A DNA stretch of 64,000 nucleotides, taken from contig JALMQS010000187.1 of the NCBI GenBank assembly GCA_024734495.1, positions 8,758,769-8,822,768 on the forward strand, given 5' to 3'. The notes below the pieces were generated by a model, which saw only the letters and a program-made list of their open reading frames with translations, ran no database searches and had not been told where the DNA came from. The position numbers were made by a program, and so were the translations under genes. Origin of the DNA: Forficula auricularia (Eukaryota; Arthropoda; Insecta; Dermaptera; Forficulidae). This document shows positions 11,437-22,228 of this stretch, piece by piece (positions within the stretch are counted from its first letter, which is position 1; every line of letters starts with the position of its first letter).

Positions 11437-12172
11437 ATTCCTTGGGGGACGAGAATATAACATGTGTTTGCTACGCAGACGATTCAGCACTCGTTGCAGA
11501 AGATGAAGATTCCCTCCAGGGCCTCTTGTATAAATTTAGCTGTGTTGCGCATAAATTCGATCTCACACTGTCAACCAAGAAGACCAAAACACTCACAATC
11601 TCTAAATCACTACTCCGATGTAAACTACAACTATACGATACGATTGTCGAACAAGTCATGTCCTTCACGTATCTTGGCATCCAAATGACCTCTCATCAAG
11701 ACCTAGAATCAGCGCTAAGTCATAGGCAATAAAAGACTCAAAAATATCGGGTTGCCTTAACAATGCAATCTGGTCAAATCAATATTTAAGAACGGAGGCC
11801 AAGGTACGAGTCTACAAAACCGTAGTACGTCCAATATTAAGCAGAAGAGACAAGACCCGACGCTGCAAAAACTTCTCAATTATTGGAATCGACTGAAATG
11901 AAGACATTACGAAGGATAATGAACGTGACCAGGCTCGATAGAATGAAGAGTGAAGATATTAGAGAAAATTCGGAATACAAAAAGGTGGGCGAATGGGTTA
12001 AAAGAAGAAGAGCGGAATGGTATGCGCATGTGAGAAGAATCCCAGAATGGTAAAGAAAGTGATGACAAACAAGCCGGTTGGAATAAGAAGTAGAGGCCGT
12101 CCCAAGAAGAGATGGTATGACGTTCTGGAAGAAACAAACCTATAGGTTTAAAAATAAGAAGAAGAAGCAGGA
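11437..12172 (+). pseudogene. RTE-type LINE, reverse transcriptase 3' half
   Basis: Decayed remnant of an RTE-clade endonuclease/reverse transcriptase. The open part (11442-11732) holds the catalytic box C as CYADDSALVAEDED, followed by STKKTKTLTIS and the FTYLGIQMTS strand, in the order usual for the palm and thumb. After the stop at 11730, homology continues in other frames through KVRVYKT and ends with RSRGRPKKRWYDVLEE near 12115-12140. The tail is a GAAGAAGAAG run (12157-12168), as at the second RTE copy. At least two frame shifts and an internal deletion are needed. The N-terminal endonuclease is absent. The 107-codon frame on the other strand (11907-12230) is a shadow. Confidence 0.8.
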
Positions 12173-12267
12173 TTAAGAGAAAATCAGCAAAACTATAGTC
12201 ACAAAGAACTAAAATTATACCACAGCTCAAATTGCTGATAGAAGAGTAGAATTTAAATTTCTAAGGA

Positions 12268-12522
12268 AATTACAAGAGGTTGTCATCTACTGGATCCGAG
12301 ATGGAATTGATTATATTTAATTATATGTCAGTAAGGACAGTTTACACCCCTCGGCAATCGAACCCAACACATTTAGAGAAGGATTCAACTCTCAGGGTAG
12401 CCATTTAGCCCGGATTACTAATTTTGGACATCAGGTTCAATTCCCGAAAACAACTATTCTGACATATAATTCAATTTTAATTCATTTCATCTCGAATTTC
12501 GTAGATGACAACCTCTTGTGAA
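12268..12522. mobile_element. Palindromic element with tRNA-like core
   Basis: Arms at 12268-12325 and 12455-12522 are inverted copies (AGGTTGTCATCTAC and GTAGATGACAACCT, plus AATTATATGTCAG). Between them lies tRNA-like sequence: on the minus strand GGGCTAAATGGC (A-box-like) and GGGTTCGATTGCC (B-box-like), and on the plus strand GGTTCAATTCCCG (B-box-like). Close relatives lie at 25.5 and 31.1 kb. It may be a tRNA-derived SINE pair or a foldback element that captured a tRNA promoter. Confidence 0.5.
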
Positions 12523-13675
12523 TTCTTTATAAAATTATATAGATGGGTATATTTATTTATGGAAAGCCTGCCAGCCGCAAGAGCTACAGTTTCGGCATCT
12601 TGTCTTGATGACGTTGCGAGTGGGAGGCCCAAATTCAGCCCTTGCTTGCGACAGAATAAAAATTTGACCGGCTTTAAGCATGGCTACCTCATACTAGGTA
12701 GAACTTGACTATATAGACTCTTCTTCTTCTTTAAGTGCCATATCAGGTCTCCTGACATTTCACCACCTCTCCACATATACCTGTGCTGAGTGTGTTTATC
12801 TGTTTTACACAGGTATATGGGACCTACTTTTTAACACCGGTTTCGAACGGCTAGTTTGGAGAGGTTGAACAGGCAATTATACTGTTGGTAGGTTGCCATT
12901 GCTAAATGGACTATAGTATCCAAAACCAAAAAAAATACTTTATGTTCTAAATCTGGTTTCAAACTATTAAGGTCATTGATTCCTTCCATCTAAAAGTAAC
13001 AAAGTGAAATTAACTTTTTTCACATCTGAGATAGAAACTCTTAAAGTGTCATGACTCCGGCAGACGAACCCAATACTTCACATTATATCATTATATCCTC
13101 TATCATTACATGATATGACATGAAAAAAGTGTTGTATTTTTTATATTTTTTTAAAAAATCTTTTATAATATTATTTTTTTATTTAAAAAATATATGTATT
13201 TGACTCTAAATAGTTGATAATCAGAACTATTGCTATTTAAAAAAAACACTCTTCTGCAAATTTTATGATTTGGGAATAATTAATCTAAGAAGGATTTTGA
13301 AACATGAAGTTGAAACATGACACAAAGGTTTAGCCTTTTAATATAAAATTTTCTATCAGCCTTTAAAGAGGTTATCAAATAAAGATTCGATTTTCTTCTT
13401 GAATTCTGCATTTTTCATCTGGAAATTCTAGAGCTAGAAAGCCAAAAATTAATCATATCTATAACAAGCTTCTACGAGCGTCCGTCTTCAAGTTATCATG
13501 TCCATGTTAGAAACTAATAAACTGTAACGACACAAAATTTAGTATTAATAAGCTGCGTCTTTTTCGCCAAAAGTGTCTTGTTCAAAACATTTTCTGGCGA
13601 TATGATTGCCAAATCAATAAAATTTGATTGTCCGTTTCTAAAAAAAGTTTACTCTTTTTCATCGAATTATATATA
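12523..13675. other. No gene seen
   Basis: A CTTCTTCTTC run at 12720-12731 precedes GTGCCATATCAGG, which could be the minus-strand tail of a GAA-ended retroposon. The rest is AT-rich. The 67-codon frame at 12505-12708 is not recognised. Confidence 0.4.
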
Positions 13676-14935
13676 ATACTAGCTGCAATGCTCGCCTTCG
13701 GCGGGCATCTGCTAGCCAGGGGACTTGGCCTCCTGGACCCCCTCGTGGCTGCTTTATTGATGTTTTATTAGTTACAGAGAATAAATATAATTGTTTTATT
13801 ATAAAGTCTTAAATAGATATAATTTAAGATTCTATTTAACTGCAATATACACTCATAACAAATAAGGTGAAACAAATATTTAAAATGTATTAAAAATCCA
13901 CTTGTTATCATTAAGGGAAAATAAAAAAAGTTATATTAAATGTAGGTATTATTATAGATAATAAGACTTGAAAATTACAATTATTATTCATTTTGCTAGA
14001 CACAAAAGTATATACAATCTATTTATAAAACATTCTCTTATTCTCAAGCTTGAGTTGTTTGATCATAAAAGAATTTAGTCTTTTTGATTTTAAGTCGATT
14101 CTTCCACGTTTTCAGTAGAGATTGCCATTAATAGTCAAAACATCAAAAATGGAATGCAATAAGGTTATTCCTCTAGTATTAGATGACGAATCGATCGTTA
14201 TTTTTGATTTTAAGTCGATTTCTCCATGTCTTCAGCAATGGTTACTAATAATAATCGAAGCGTCAAAAATCTAATTTAGAATTGTTATTCCTCAAGTATT
14301 AGATGAGAATCGATTGCTATTTTTGATATTAAGTCGATTCCTCCATGTCTTCACCAATGGCTACCAATAAAAACCGAAACGTCAAAAGTCAAATGTAGAA
14401 TGGTTATTCCTCGACTGTTAAATGAGTATCGATCATTATTTTTGAATTAAAGTCAACATGAACTGCAAATTGCAAGTGATATCTGATTAATGATAAAGAA
14501 ATAAACATATTAATATTTCAAATGAATTTGGATAAAGTTTAGCAACGATCCGTTGCAGTTTATTTTTTTAATTTTTGTTTTTAAATAAATTTGTTTAAAT
14601 ATGTGTTTCATTATTAAATTCTTCTTCAACGATAATGTGGTTAGAACTATTGAGAATGAATGACATTCAAAAATCTTACAAACAGGGACGCCAACTCTTG
14701 TTTTTTTTTTGCTCGTTTAGTTCTTTTATTGTCTGGCAAGCTATGTTGGCTAACCTGACTTTTTTTAGTTTTTCCTGAATTTTCCAGTTTTCCGGGCAAC
14801 TTTTCCAATTTTTTTTACGTATTAACCTGAATTGGACTATTACGAACATTTAAAAAAAATTAGCCAAATCGGTCCAGGCATTTGAGAGATCTGCGCTTAC
14901 GAATATTATATAGATATTGTAGATTTCTTATTTTT
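13676..14935 (+). repeat. Family A-like element with internal satellite
   Basis: Opens with ACTAGCTGCAATG and the hairpin GCTCGC-CTTCG-GCGGGC. It ends with ATTAGCCAAATCGGTCCAGG and TATTATATAGATAT, a 3' style shared with many microsatellite-ended insect repeats. Between these is unique sequence plus a tandem 120-bp array (14041-14450). A terminal hairpin, an internal minisatellite and a constant 3' end is also the plan of Helentron-associated elements; that placement is inference only. Confidence 0.5.
14041..14450 (+). repeat. 120-bp satellite, 3+ units
   Basis: Units start at TTTTTGATTTTAAGTCGATT at about 14081, 14201, 14320 and 14439, so the period is 119-120 bp. Each carries CTTCAGCAATGG or a variant, an ACCAATAAAAACCG block, AACGTCAAAA and GGTTATTCCTC. 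The same satellite occurs in reverse orientation with more copies at 23.2-24.1 kb. Confidence 0.85.
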
Positions 14936-15629
14936 GGTTCTTTTTTAGGAAGTGTTGCTCGTACCATTTAACAGCTGCTTTTCCGCTAATCTGAAAAAGT
15001 TGTATGTTGGTTGTTTTCTGTATAACTATCCAACTGTTGCTGCGAATAAGTGACAAAATTAGACAAAACAATGATTTTTGAATAAAGTCGCAGTCAAGTA
15101 TAATTCATTTAAATGACCAGCAAAAATGGAAATAAAAAGAGATAAAAGAGATGAATGAATGAATTTTAGTGAATGTCCTGGACGAGGGATAAATAAATCC
15201 CTGGGTTTTCACATGTCTACCCCTTGTGAGTTTTAAATTATTTTAATTAAACCCAAGCGTAACTTCACTAAATCAATAACTTGCTTCTAAACCACTGTTT
15301 GCCAAATTGTGGATCCCTTTTACTTCTTCAAATAAGGGGAAATAAAAATATTGAAAACAAGTCGACCGTACGACGTCAATTTAATTTTTTTTTGAATTCG
15401 ACAAAATTATTTGAATTTAAATATTTAAAACAATTAGTTAACAAGAAGCTGAGATTCAAATTTGTTAAATTTTATTCATTTTTTTCATTTAAATTTTTTC
15501 ATATTGACTGTTATTTTTTAATATTTATTATTCGATGTGTAATTTTTTGCGATTTAAATGTAAATGCTAAGAGATAGTGCGAGGTGGAAGAGAAAATAAG
15601 AAAAGTAAGGCTTAAACTGGAGTATTTTC
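14936..15629. other. No gene seen
   Basis: AT-rich. A 98-codon frame at 15281-15577 is F/K/N-rich, with no recognisable domain, and is likely random. Confidence 0.5.
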
Positions 15630-15830
15630 ACAACATAATGAAAAATAAATTATATTTTAAAAAAACTAAAAAACAAGCTTCTAAAGAGTACAAAATAATG
15701 TAATAATCAAAACGTGTGGGGCGCAGAAACATGTATTTTGATTATTATATTATTTTGTACATTTTAGAAGCGTGTTTTTTAGTTTTTTTAAAATATAAAT
15801 TTATTTTTTTACTTTTTAGTCTTAATTATT
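15630..15830. repeat. Palindrome, arms about 75 bp
   Basis: 15630-15708 and 15737-15826 are inverted copies (for example TTTTAAAAAAACTAAAAAAC against its complement), separated by a 25-bp GC-richer spacer (GTGTGGGGCGCAGAAACATG). The layout resembles PLE termini, and a PLE-type hammerhead lies 300 bp downstream, but the spacer lacks the hammerhead first box. Confidence 0.55.
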
Positions 15831-15885
15831 TTTATATAGAAATGTTTGCGGAATTTAATAGAACAAAAGTCACATTGATGCATAG

Positions 15886-15912
15886 ATATACATACATACA
15901 TACATACATACA
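15886..15912. repeat. (CATA)n microsatellite
   Basis: Short run of CATACATACATA units. Confidence 0.8.
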
Positions 15913-16094
15913 GGTGAGGATAATATAAAGCGTGTACTATAGGATGAGACATTGAAGAGAGAATTGAAAGGCATGGGATATCAAAATATCTCTCCTATCA
16001 ACGATTTTTCGAATAATAGAAAAAACCACTTTTCTTACGTTGTTGGAAAAATAAACTTAACGTGCTTAAAAAATCCAGAAACTTCATTTACTAC

Positions 16095-16245
16095 AATTAT
16101 ACGAAAGATTGGAGATTTTCACTGACTTTTCAAAACCCTGAAGAAGGAGGGAATAGCCTCCGAAACGTCGGTTTTATGAATAAAAAGATAGTGTAAATTA
16201 TCTTCTTCTTTTTGGACTCGCCTCATCAATATCCACTTAATTATA
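16095..16245 (+). mobile_element. PLE-type terminus with hammerhead
   Basis: Sequence TTCACTGACTTTTC, then the hammerhead, then TTTATGAATAAAAAGATAGT, a TCTTCTTC run and CCTCATCAATATC. The 5' part recurs at 47.0-47.2 kb and the 3' part recurs there and, diverged, at 46.3 kb on the minus strand, defining one family of termini. Confidence 0.55.
16131..16176 (+). ncRNA. Hammerhead ribozyme motif (best stem I)
   Basis: Box CTGAAGA lies at 16138-16144 (position 7 is free in hammerheads). Stem II is GGAGG (16146-16150) with CCTCC (16157-16161), loop GAATAG. GAAA lies at 16162-16165, followed by CGTC with predicted cleavage after C16169. Stem I is a perfect 6 bp, AAAACC (16132-16137) with GGTTTT (16170-16175). 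Stem III is only the self-complementary ACGT, so activity in cis would need a very short stem or dimer formation, as proposed for PLE hammerheads. Confidence 0.7.
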
Positions 16246-16957
16246 CGAAATTTTTAGGTAGATTTCGAAGAAATATACCTATTACGCTCACTCTCATAGT
16301 GCGACTTTCGGAAAATTTCATCATAGTTTTTCCGATCATGGCCCCTAGACTCCAAAACCACCCTCCATTTAAAAGTTAATGTATATATATTCTTGGATAT
16401 GTGGGGGGGGGGGGGTATGTATCGCAAATTTGTGGGTGCGCTGCAGGCGCAATGTTGAACCGATTGCAATAAAATTTAGCACAAAATTTAGTCTTGATGT
16501 AAACAAGAACTTAATATGAATATGATACCAGTTTGGTTGCATATGACTAATATTCTACTAATTACCCTCTACAACTTGTGTCTGAAAAGTTTTTGATTGG
16601 AGCAGTCCAAAGGGAGTTAGAGCCCTTCCAAATCTACCTCTTCCTATGGCTCTGCCGCAGGGATTTTTTATATATTGCTCATAAAATTAAATTAGAATTA
16701 ATCAGTAGAAATATTGTTACAAAAATAATTAACCAAAGGTACAAAGTAAATGGTTTCGTATACATACCATAGACCAATTTATACTACTATTACACTGGTC
16801 AGCAGTGGTTTTGTGGCCCTTGATAGAAAAATAATTTCGAGTAATTTTATGCCAACAATTTATGAAATTATGAATGATTTTGGAATATTGGCTCTAGTTT
16901 TCTTTTTAATCTTCATTTTCATATTACACTATAAAAAGCAGTAAATATAAAAAAGAA
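16246..16957. other. No gene seen
   Basis: Contains a G-run (16404-16416) and a GAACCGATTGCAATAAAATT motif typical of repeat DNA. The open frames at 16254-16469 (minus) and 16578-16944 (plus) show no domain. Confidence 0.45.
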
Positions 16958-17512
16958 TAAATTGACATGTTCTGATGTGGCCTCCACTTGACTTTATCAT
17001 ACACTTTTGATTGAGTTAGGTACAAGGGCCTGAATTTTTATTCTTTGACCCCCCCCCTCTAATTTTGGCCCCCCAAAAAATATATATTTTCGTTATTATA
17101 AGTTCATTTTTCTTGTTTTTTTAGTTTGAAAATAATATACTTTTAAATTTTAACCCACCCTTAATTTTGGGTCGATATGCACCAAAATGTAATCAGCACT
17201 TAATCTCAATGCCCCAAAACTACATGTGAAATTTGGTTTTAATATCCACACTAGCTTTTGAGCTATGTCGTCCACAAAAATTTGGTAACGCACAGACTAA
17301 CAGACTAACAGAAATTTTGTCAAAACAGTTATTATCTCGAAAAATATAATTTTTTCGATGTTCACTTATTAGATCGTTTTTGTAGACCGAAATGCTATGA
17401 TTACGCCCAATTTTTTTTATCAAAATAGTTTCAGCCTTTTTTGACATAATTCGAAAAAAAGAAGCAAAAACACTTTTTTTCATGGACGATTACAATACTT
17501 GACCATACCCAA
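16958..17512 (-). repeat. Repeat family B, minus-strand copy
   Basis: Reads on the minus strand from GGGTATGGTCAAGTATTG (17512 side) through TTTCGAAAAATATAATT-like and TGACAAAATTTCTGTTAG-like blocks. It ends at GTGTATGATAAAGTCAAGTG and ATGTCAATTT (16958 side). The internal unit array is mostly lost. The 87-codon minus frame at 17220-17483 lies in the repeat and is not counted as a gene. Confidence 0.7.
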
Positions 17513-17889
17513 TTGTTTTGTTTTAGTGTTTCATTAATTTATATGGTATAAAAGAAAAATTGCAAAAACAATGTTACACTGTAGAGAAACTTCTTTTATA
17601 TTAAATATTTTAGGTACACCAAAATCATAAAAACCAGAACCAATTCAGTACTTTCATGAATATATTCGTAAGCTGTGTACTTAAAATTATAGAAATCCGC
17701 AGAGATATCCAGGGCAAGAATTTTTTTCATTTTTTTTGAGCTGTGTTATCTTTTTGTGATAACCTAAAAATTATAAATTTTATTACTTAATTTAAAAAAA
17801 TTATAAACTTAATTAGTAATACTATGCCATCGTAAGTAAATAATTTTATAACATTCTCTAACCCGATGAAATTTCCACAAGTTGCAAGC

Positions 17890-17962
17890 ACAGAATATAG
17901 AGTCGAGTGGTTATGTCAAACCAGTCTTAGGACTGTATACTCTATGATGATGAATTGATGAA
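17890..17962 (+). pseudogene. 3' tip of LINE family 2
   Basis: AGTCGAGTGG, then GTCTTAGGACTGTATACTC and ATGATGATG match the last codons and 3' end of the LINE at 51.54-51.61 kb. A 5'-truncated scrap of about 70 bp, as expected from incomplete target-primed reverse transcription. Confidence 0.65.
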
Positions 17963-18409
17963 ATGATTATCTAGTGTTAGAACATTCATAGTGAAATGAG
18001 AAAATTAATCACTACTTTCTATACTTTATCAGAATGGAATAATGTGCGAGTTTTACCAGCAGCCATTATTGGATAAAAGAGGTGGAAGGCAATAGGTGTT
18101 TGAAGGGTTTATCCTCCCCGTGAGCATAAATAAATTGTTAGGGAAAGTTAAATAGAATTTAGGGACGATTTATAATTCTTAGTTTTTTGCTCTCAAAAAT
18201 TTTTAATCTCCCTTCCTATAATCAATCCTGGCACTGGCTGTGGAGTTAACTCATATGAACAATATTGCTTGAACAAGGAAATTATCATTAGTTTACAAGA
18301 GTACTTGAGTTGCATTAAATTGCCAATATTGTTAAACCTTGTATTATATAAAGGGAAATCAATAAGGTTGATTATATATTTATATCAAAATATAAATGTG
18401 TATTTTGTT

Positions 18410-18662
18410 AAGGGAGAATGGTGTAGGTTCTAGGTGGAAAATATTTAATAAAATTAAAAAAAAATTTTAAATATAAATTACTAGGTAGGATTCTCAAATA
18501 AAAGACAAAAATGCTTATTAGCAAGATAATATATTACGGGTTACGAACCGAAATCATTTCCATGTGAACTCATGAAGATGGGCTTGTAACCTGAAATATA
18601 TAATAAAATAGTCTTGCTAATAAGCATATTGTCTTTTATTTATGAATCCTACCTAGTAATTT
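18410..18662. mobile_element. PLE-like palindromic terminus
   Basis: Starts with GGTGTAGGTTCTAGGTGG, as does the PLE end at 53.26 kb. Inverted arms 18478-18530 and 18593-18660 share CTTATTAGCAAGA and its complement and the CTACCTAGTA end. The spacer has CTCATGAAGATGGG and CCTGAAATATA, a hammerhead-like layout in which the first box is mutated (CUCAUGA), so a functional ribozyme is unlikely. Confidence 0.5.
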
Positions 18663-18708
18663 ATATTTAAAAATTTTAATAAATATGTATAGGATATAAT
18701 ATACACTA

Positions 18709-19219
18709 TGGTGGTCCTTATTTTGGGTATTTTGGAATTTTTACGCTGACAGAGGCTCATATGGTTCGAAAAAAATGAAAATAATTATTCTCCAAGTTTC
18801 AAGTCTCTATCTCAATTTTAACCTGTGCCGCTCAGCGATGCAAGTTTCTCATCTAAATAACCCCGAGTTTTTGGGATTGAACGATCAATTTGTTATTCTG
18901 GCCAAAGTAAATGTTCAAAAAAATTGAAACTCTATAGACTTTATTCTTATAATAGTAGCTATCCTTCAGAATTTTTAGAAATTTTTAGCTAGTATAATTT
19001 TGGAGTTACAGCTAGATAAAAACTCCTATATCTTAGGGTTAGTAAATTATAGAAATATATAGAATGCCCAAAACCCCATATTATTTAGATGGGAACTTTG
19101 CATCGCTGTGCGGAACAGGTTAAAATTGACATAGAGGCTTAAAACTTGCGGGGGGTATTTTTTTCTTTTTTATTTATGTCAGCGTCAAAATTCGAAAATA
19201 ACCAAAATAAGGGTCACCC
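18709..19219. mobile_element. Foldback MITE, TA-flanked
   Basis: The left TIR is TGGTGGTCCTTATTTTGGG; the right TIR, read inward, is GGGTGACCCTTATTTTGG. TA lies on both sides (18707-18708 and 19220-19221). The arms stay inverted-complementary for about 170 bp (ACGCTGACA/TGTCAGCGT; CGATGCAAGTTTCTCATCT/AGATGGGAACTTTGCATCG). Non-coding. The TA duplication fits Tc1/mariner-type mobilisation. Confidence 0.7.
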
Positions 19220-19261
19220 TAATATTGACGTTTATTTGTATTAAATTATTTTATTATATTT

Positions 19262-19475
19262 TTATAAGAGCGAGCCTGTGACGTCACCGGCACAAATACA
19301 GGTCACGACCTGTCGACTCTCCCCATCCTTCCCGAAAATCAAAAACTTAGACTTTAACCGGGCAATCACCCTCTCCCCTCCCTTCCCCCCAATCACGCCA
19401 CTTGAATCCCGAGGGAAGCGAATTAGTTGGCGTCCCTTCGGGCTCCGGTCACTCAAGCAAACTGCAAATATTTTT
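19262..19475. other. GC-rich segment, unclassified
   Basis: Stands out from its AT-rich surroundings (GACGTCACCGG, CTCTCCCCTCCCTTCC, GGCGTCCCTTCGGGC). Both strands are open (plus 19278 onward, minus 19262-19456), but neither product is recognised. It sits just 5' of the RTE remnant and could be the 5' region of that insertion or an independent repeat. Confidence 0.35.
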
Positions 19476-19544
19476 CAACCCTTTGGTCTCAATTTTTTTT
19501 ATATATTTATAATTGTATTTAATTTGAATGTAGATTATATAAAT

Positions 19545-21200
19545 TCATTGAGTCCTATGCTCTTCAACGTAATAATGGACGATATTATCGAAAATCTACC
19601 CGAACACCTTGGCTACAAATTGGGGGAAATCACTTTGCCAGTGGTGTGCTATGCTGATGACGCGGTCCTGATGGCGGAGTGCGAAGAGGACCTTCAAATT
19701 CTCTGAAAATTCCGATCGGCTTAACATGCAAGTCTCTACCACCAAGACAAAATGCATGGCGATTACAAAAGCTTCCCTTAGGTGTAACTTAGTCATCAAC
19801 AACAGCCCAATAGAACAAGTCCCAAGCTTTAACTATCTGCAGGGCCGTGCCTGACGGGCGTTCATTGCGTGCACCGCACGCAGGCGGCCGAAAGTTAAGA
19901 GGCGGCCAAATCGTTACAAGTTGTTTACTGGGCAAAAATACAATCGGTTTGTTTTCATTAAGATACGAAGTAAAAACAGTTTCTCTAATCTAATCTATCT
20001 AAAAAGAGTTTCTCAGAAATAAGAAATGTATAAAAACTGATTATGTCTGATGATATGATTTTAAATTATCGTATTCCTATGTTCTTTATGTTTGATAATT
20101 TTGTCTGTGATTATAATACCAATACCATAATTACTTTTTTTCATGTTATTATTAAAGTAAGTAAATTAATTCTATTTTGTATACCTCCCAAGTTGCAAGT
20201 CAGCCCAGATCTGCCATTGGCCACTGAGCTTTGTTATCCTAATATGTTAGTATAGATTTAAGGGTTATTCCTTGTTCTTTATGTTTGATAATTTTGTCTG
20301 TGATTATAAAACCAATACCATAATTTTTTTCATGTTATTATTTTTGTTTAAATTTTAAATAAAAAAATGTTTATTTTGTGCATTTTTTTTCTTAAATTTC
20401 ATCCAAACATATAAATCTCATAAAACCGGTTTTTAGCCGGTTTTCTTTTCAGAAACCGGTTTTGGGAACAAAACCAATATTTTTTTTCGTTCTCGATTTC
20501 GGTTAACCAAAAACTGATTTTTTTCCCGGTTTGATGCCCTGTGTATAATAATAAACATTAAAAATTAAAGTAGTTTTTTTTAATGTTATCCTGGGGGCGG
20601 CCATACAGACTGGCACGCAGGCGGCCATATACCCAGGCACGGCCCTGACTATCTGGGAGTTCAGATTTCTAGCAGACGAAACCTTAAGGAAGAAGTAACT
20701 TCGCAAGTCATCAAAGGAGCAAAAATTTCGGGCTGTCTATCCAATCTAGTCTGGAAAAATAAGTTTATGTCTGCCGAAAGTAAAATTAGGATATATAAGA
20801 CCTGTGTTCGCCCGATAATAACATATGGGGCTGAGTCCAGGGCAGACACAACCGTTACAAAGCAGCTTCTCCGGACAACTGAGATGAGAGTTGTAAGAGC
20901 CATCCATTCGAAGACCCTACATGACAAAATCCGGAGCGAACACCTTAGGCAAATAAGCGGTCTTCAGGACATAGTCGATTGGGTTCATGTAAGAAGAAGA
21001 TGCTGGGCTGCCCATGTAGACAGAATGCAAGACGACCGTCTCCCGAAAATATTGGCAAAAAACCGTCCCGAGGGGGTCAGAAGCCGTGGAAGACCAAAAA
21101 AAACGATGGAAAGAGAGTTATGACCCTGATGACTGATTATAATATGTTGGAGAAACAGGGGTTCACACCTATATAGAAGAATAAGAAAAAGAAGAAGTGT
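19545..21200 (+). pseudogene. RTE-type LINE, split by a hAT
   Basis: Reverse transcriptase half of an RTE-clade element. Upstream of the insertion: LSPMLFNVIMDDI (box B side) and the catalytic CYADDAVLMAECEEDLQ (box C), then a frame break near 19705 and STTKTKCMAITKASLRC. Downstream of the insertion the frame resumes with YLGVQISSRRNLKEEV, KIRIYKTCVRPIITYGAE, LLRTTEMRVVRAIHSKTL and RSRGRPKKTME, ending near 21120 with a GAAGAATAAG...GAAGAAG tail. The two parts abut exactly when the 808-bp hAT and one target copy are removed. The endonuclease and N-terminal half are missing. A second RTE copy lies at 11.4 kb. Confidence 0.85.
19840..20647. mobile_element. hAT element inside the RTE ORF
   Basis: Ends CAGGGCCGTGCCTGACGG and, read inward, CAGGGCCGTGCCTGGG. 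The 8-bp target duplication ACTATCTG is perfect (19832-19839 and 20648-20655). The interior has a direct repeat (GATAATTTTGTCTGTGATTA at 20093 and 20285) and an AAACCGG-rich block (20424-20543). That block ends in GGTTTGATGCCCTG, itself like the right TIR of another hAT, so a second nested or captured hAT end is possible. No transposase frame remains. Confidence 0.9.
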
Positions 21201-21954
21201 TTTATAGAATTCAACCGATGGAAGAAAAACCCACCAAATTTCGAGGTAAATTATGCAGATTTTTTCAAAATTCTCTTAGGGTCTTTTTGAGACTGAAATT
21301 CAATTATAGTTTGCTTATTTTATTTAGTAAATTTTTCATTAAATATTTTTTTTTACAAATTTATTCTCAAATTTGTATCAGATTCTGATTTTTGAAAGTT
21401 AGGTTCATATACCTCAGCTTTTTCAAAGCTTAAAAAGTCCGATCTGACAGTCGACTGTAGCTCAGATTATTTCCTTCTGCGTATGTGAACAACAGTGATA
21501 TATAAGATATTTAGATAGGCTTACCATATGCCTTGGTTTGACCGGGTCTGTCCCGGTTTGAAACTATGGTTCAGGTGTCCCGGTCAGTTTGTCATTTTGA
21601 TTCGTACTCAAAGCCGGTCATATACATTCCAATCACTCTCGGTGTGTTTTTCCATTATCACGATTATTATAAACTATTTGTAACCTTTTGTAAGCTTTCT
21701 TCAGCTTCAATTAAATAAAAAATAAAAACATTTTAAAAAGAATTGATCATAATAAAACTACGTTATCATTTTCGAAATAAATCGTCTCCCCAAGTTCCAG
21801 ATCCTACATTCCCAAAAAGTCTAAAACCTAAACAGTACTTGCTATCCAGACATTCTAACACCCAGCTCTACCGCAATAAATAAAAGTGTCGACCTGGAGG
21901 CAAAAATCAATCCTTTTTAAAAAGGGATTTTTCGGCCAGGAAAACATTATTTAC

Positions 21955-22152
21955 ATAATCTGTGGGTCCCCAGAAGTCTAAAAATGCAAAAACTAACCGC
22001 CCAAAATGGGGGAGAGGGGTTCAAAAAATGAAAATCTTGGCCATTTATCAAACTCAACCAAATTTCACTGTGCCCCTAGGAGTCTAAATATTAATGTAAG
22101 TGAGGGGCCAGGTTGTATGTTAAAGTCAAGTGGATGGCCACATCAGAACACG
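21955..22152 (+). repeat. Repeat family B, 3' part
   Basis: One unit (AAAAATGCAAAAACTAACCG, G-run, CAAACTCAACCAAATTT) and the family B 3' end GGGGCCAGG, GTATGTTAAAGTCAAGTGG, ATGGCCACATCAGAAC. The 66-codon frame over it is not a gene. Confidence 0.7.
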
Positions 22153-22228
22153 TCAGCTTATTATTTCGAATTCTCGAAATATTTACATTTTTTCTATTTC
22201 AATTAGCTAATGTTCGTTTCATTTTCAG

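Noticed and set aside
11907..12230. 107-codon minus-strand frame rich in Leu/Phe/Ser
   Set aside because: Antisense shadow of the RTE coding trace.
15281..15577. 98-codon plus frame as a gene
   Set aside because: Phe/Lys/Asn-rich translation of AT-rich DNA without domain, splice or promoter support.
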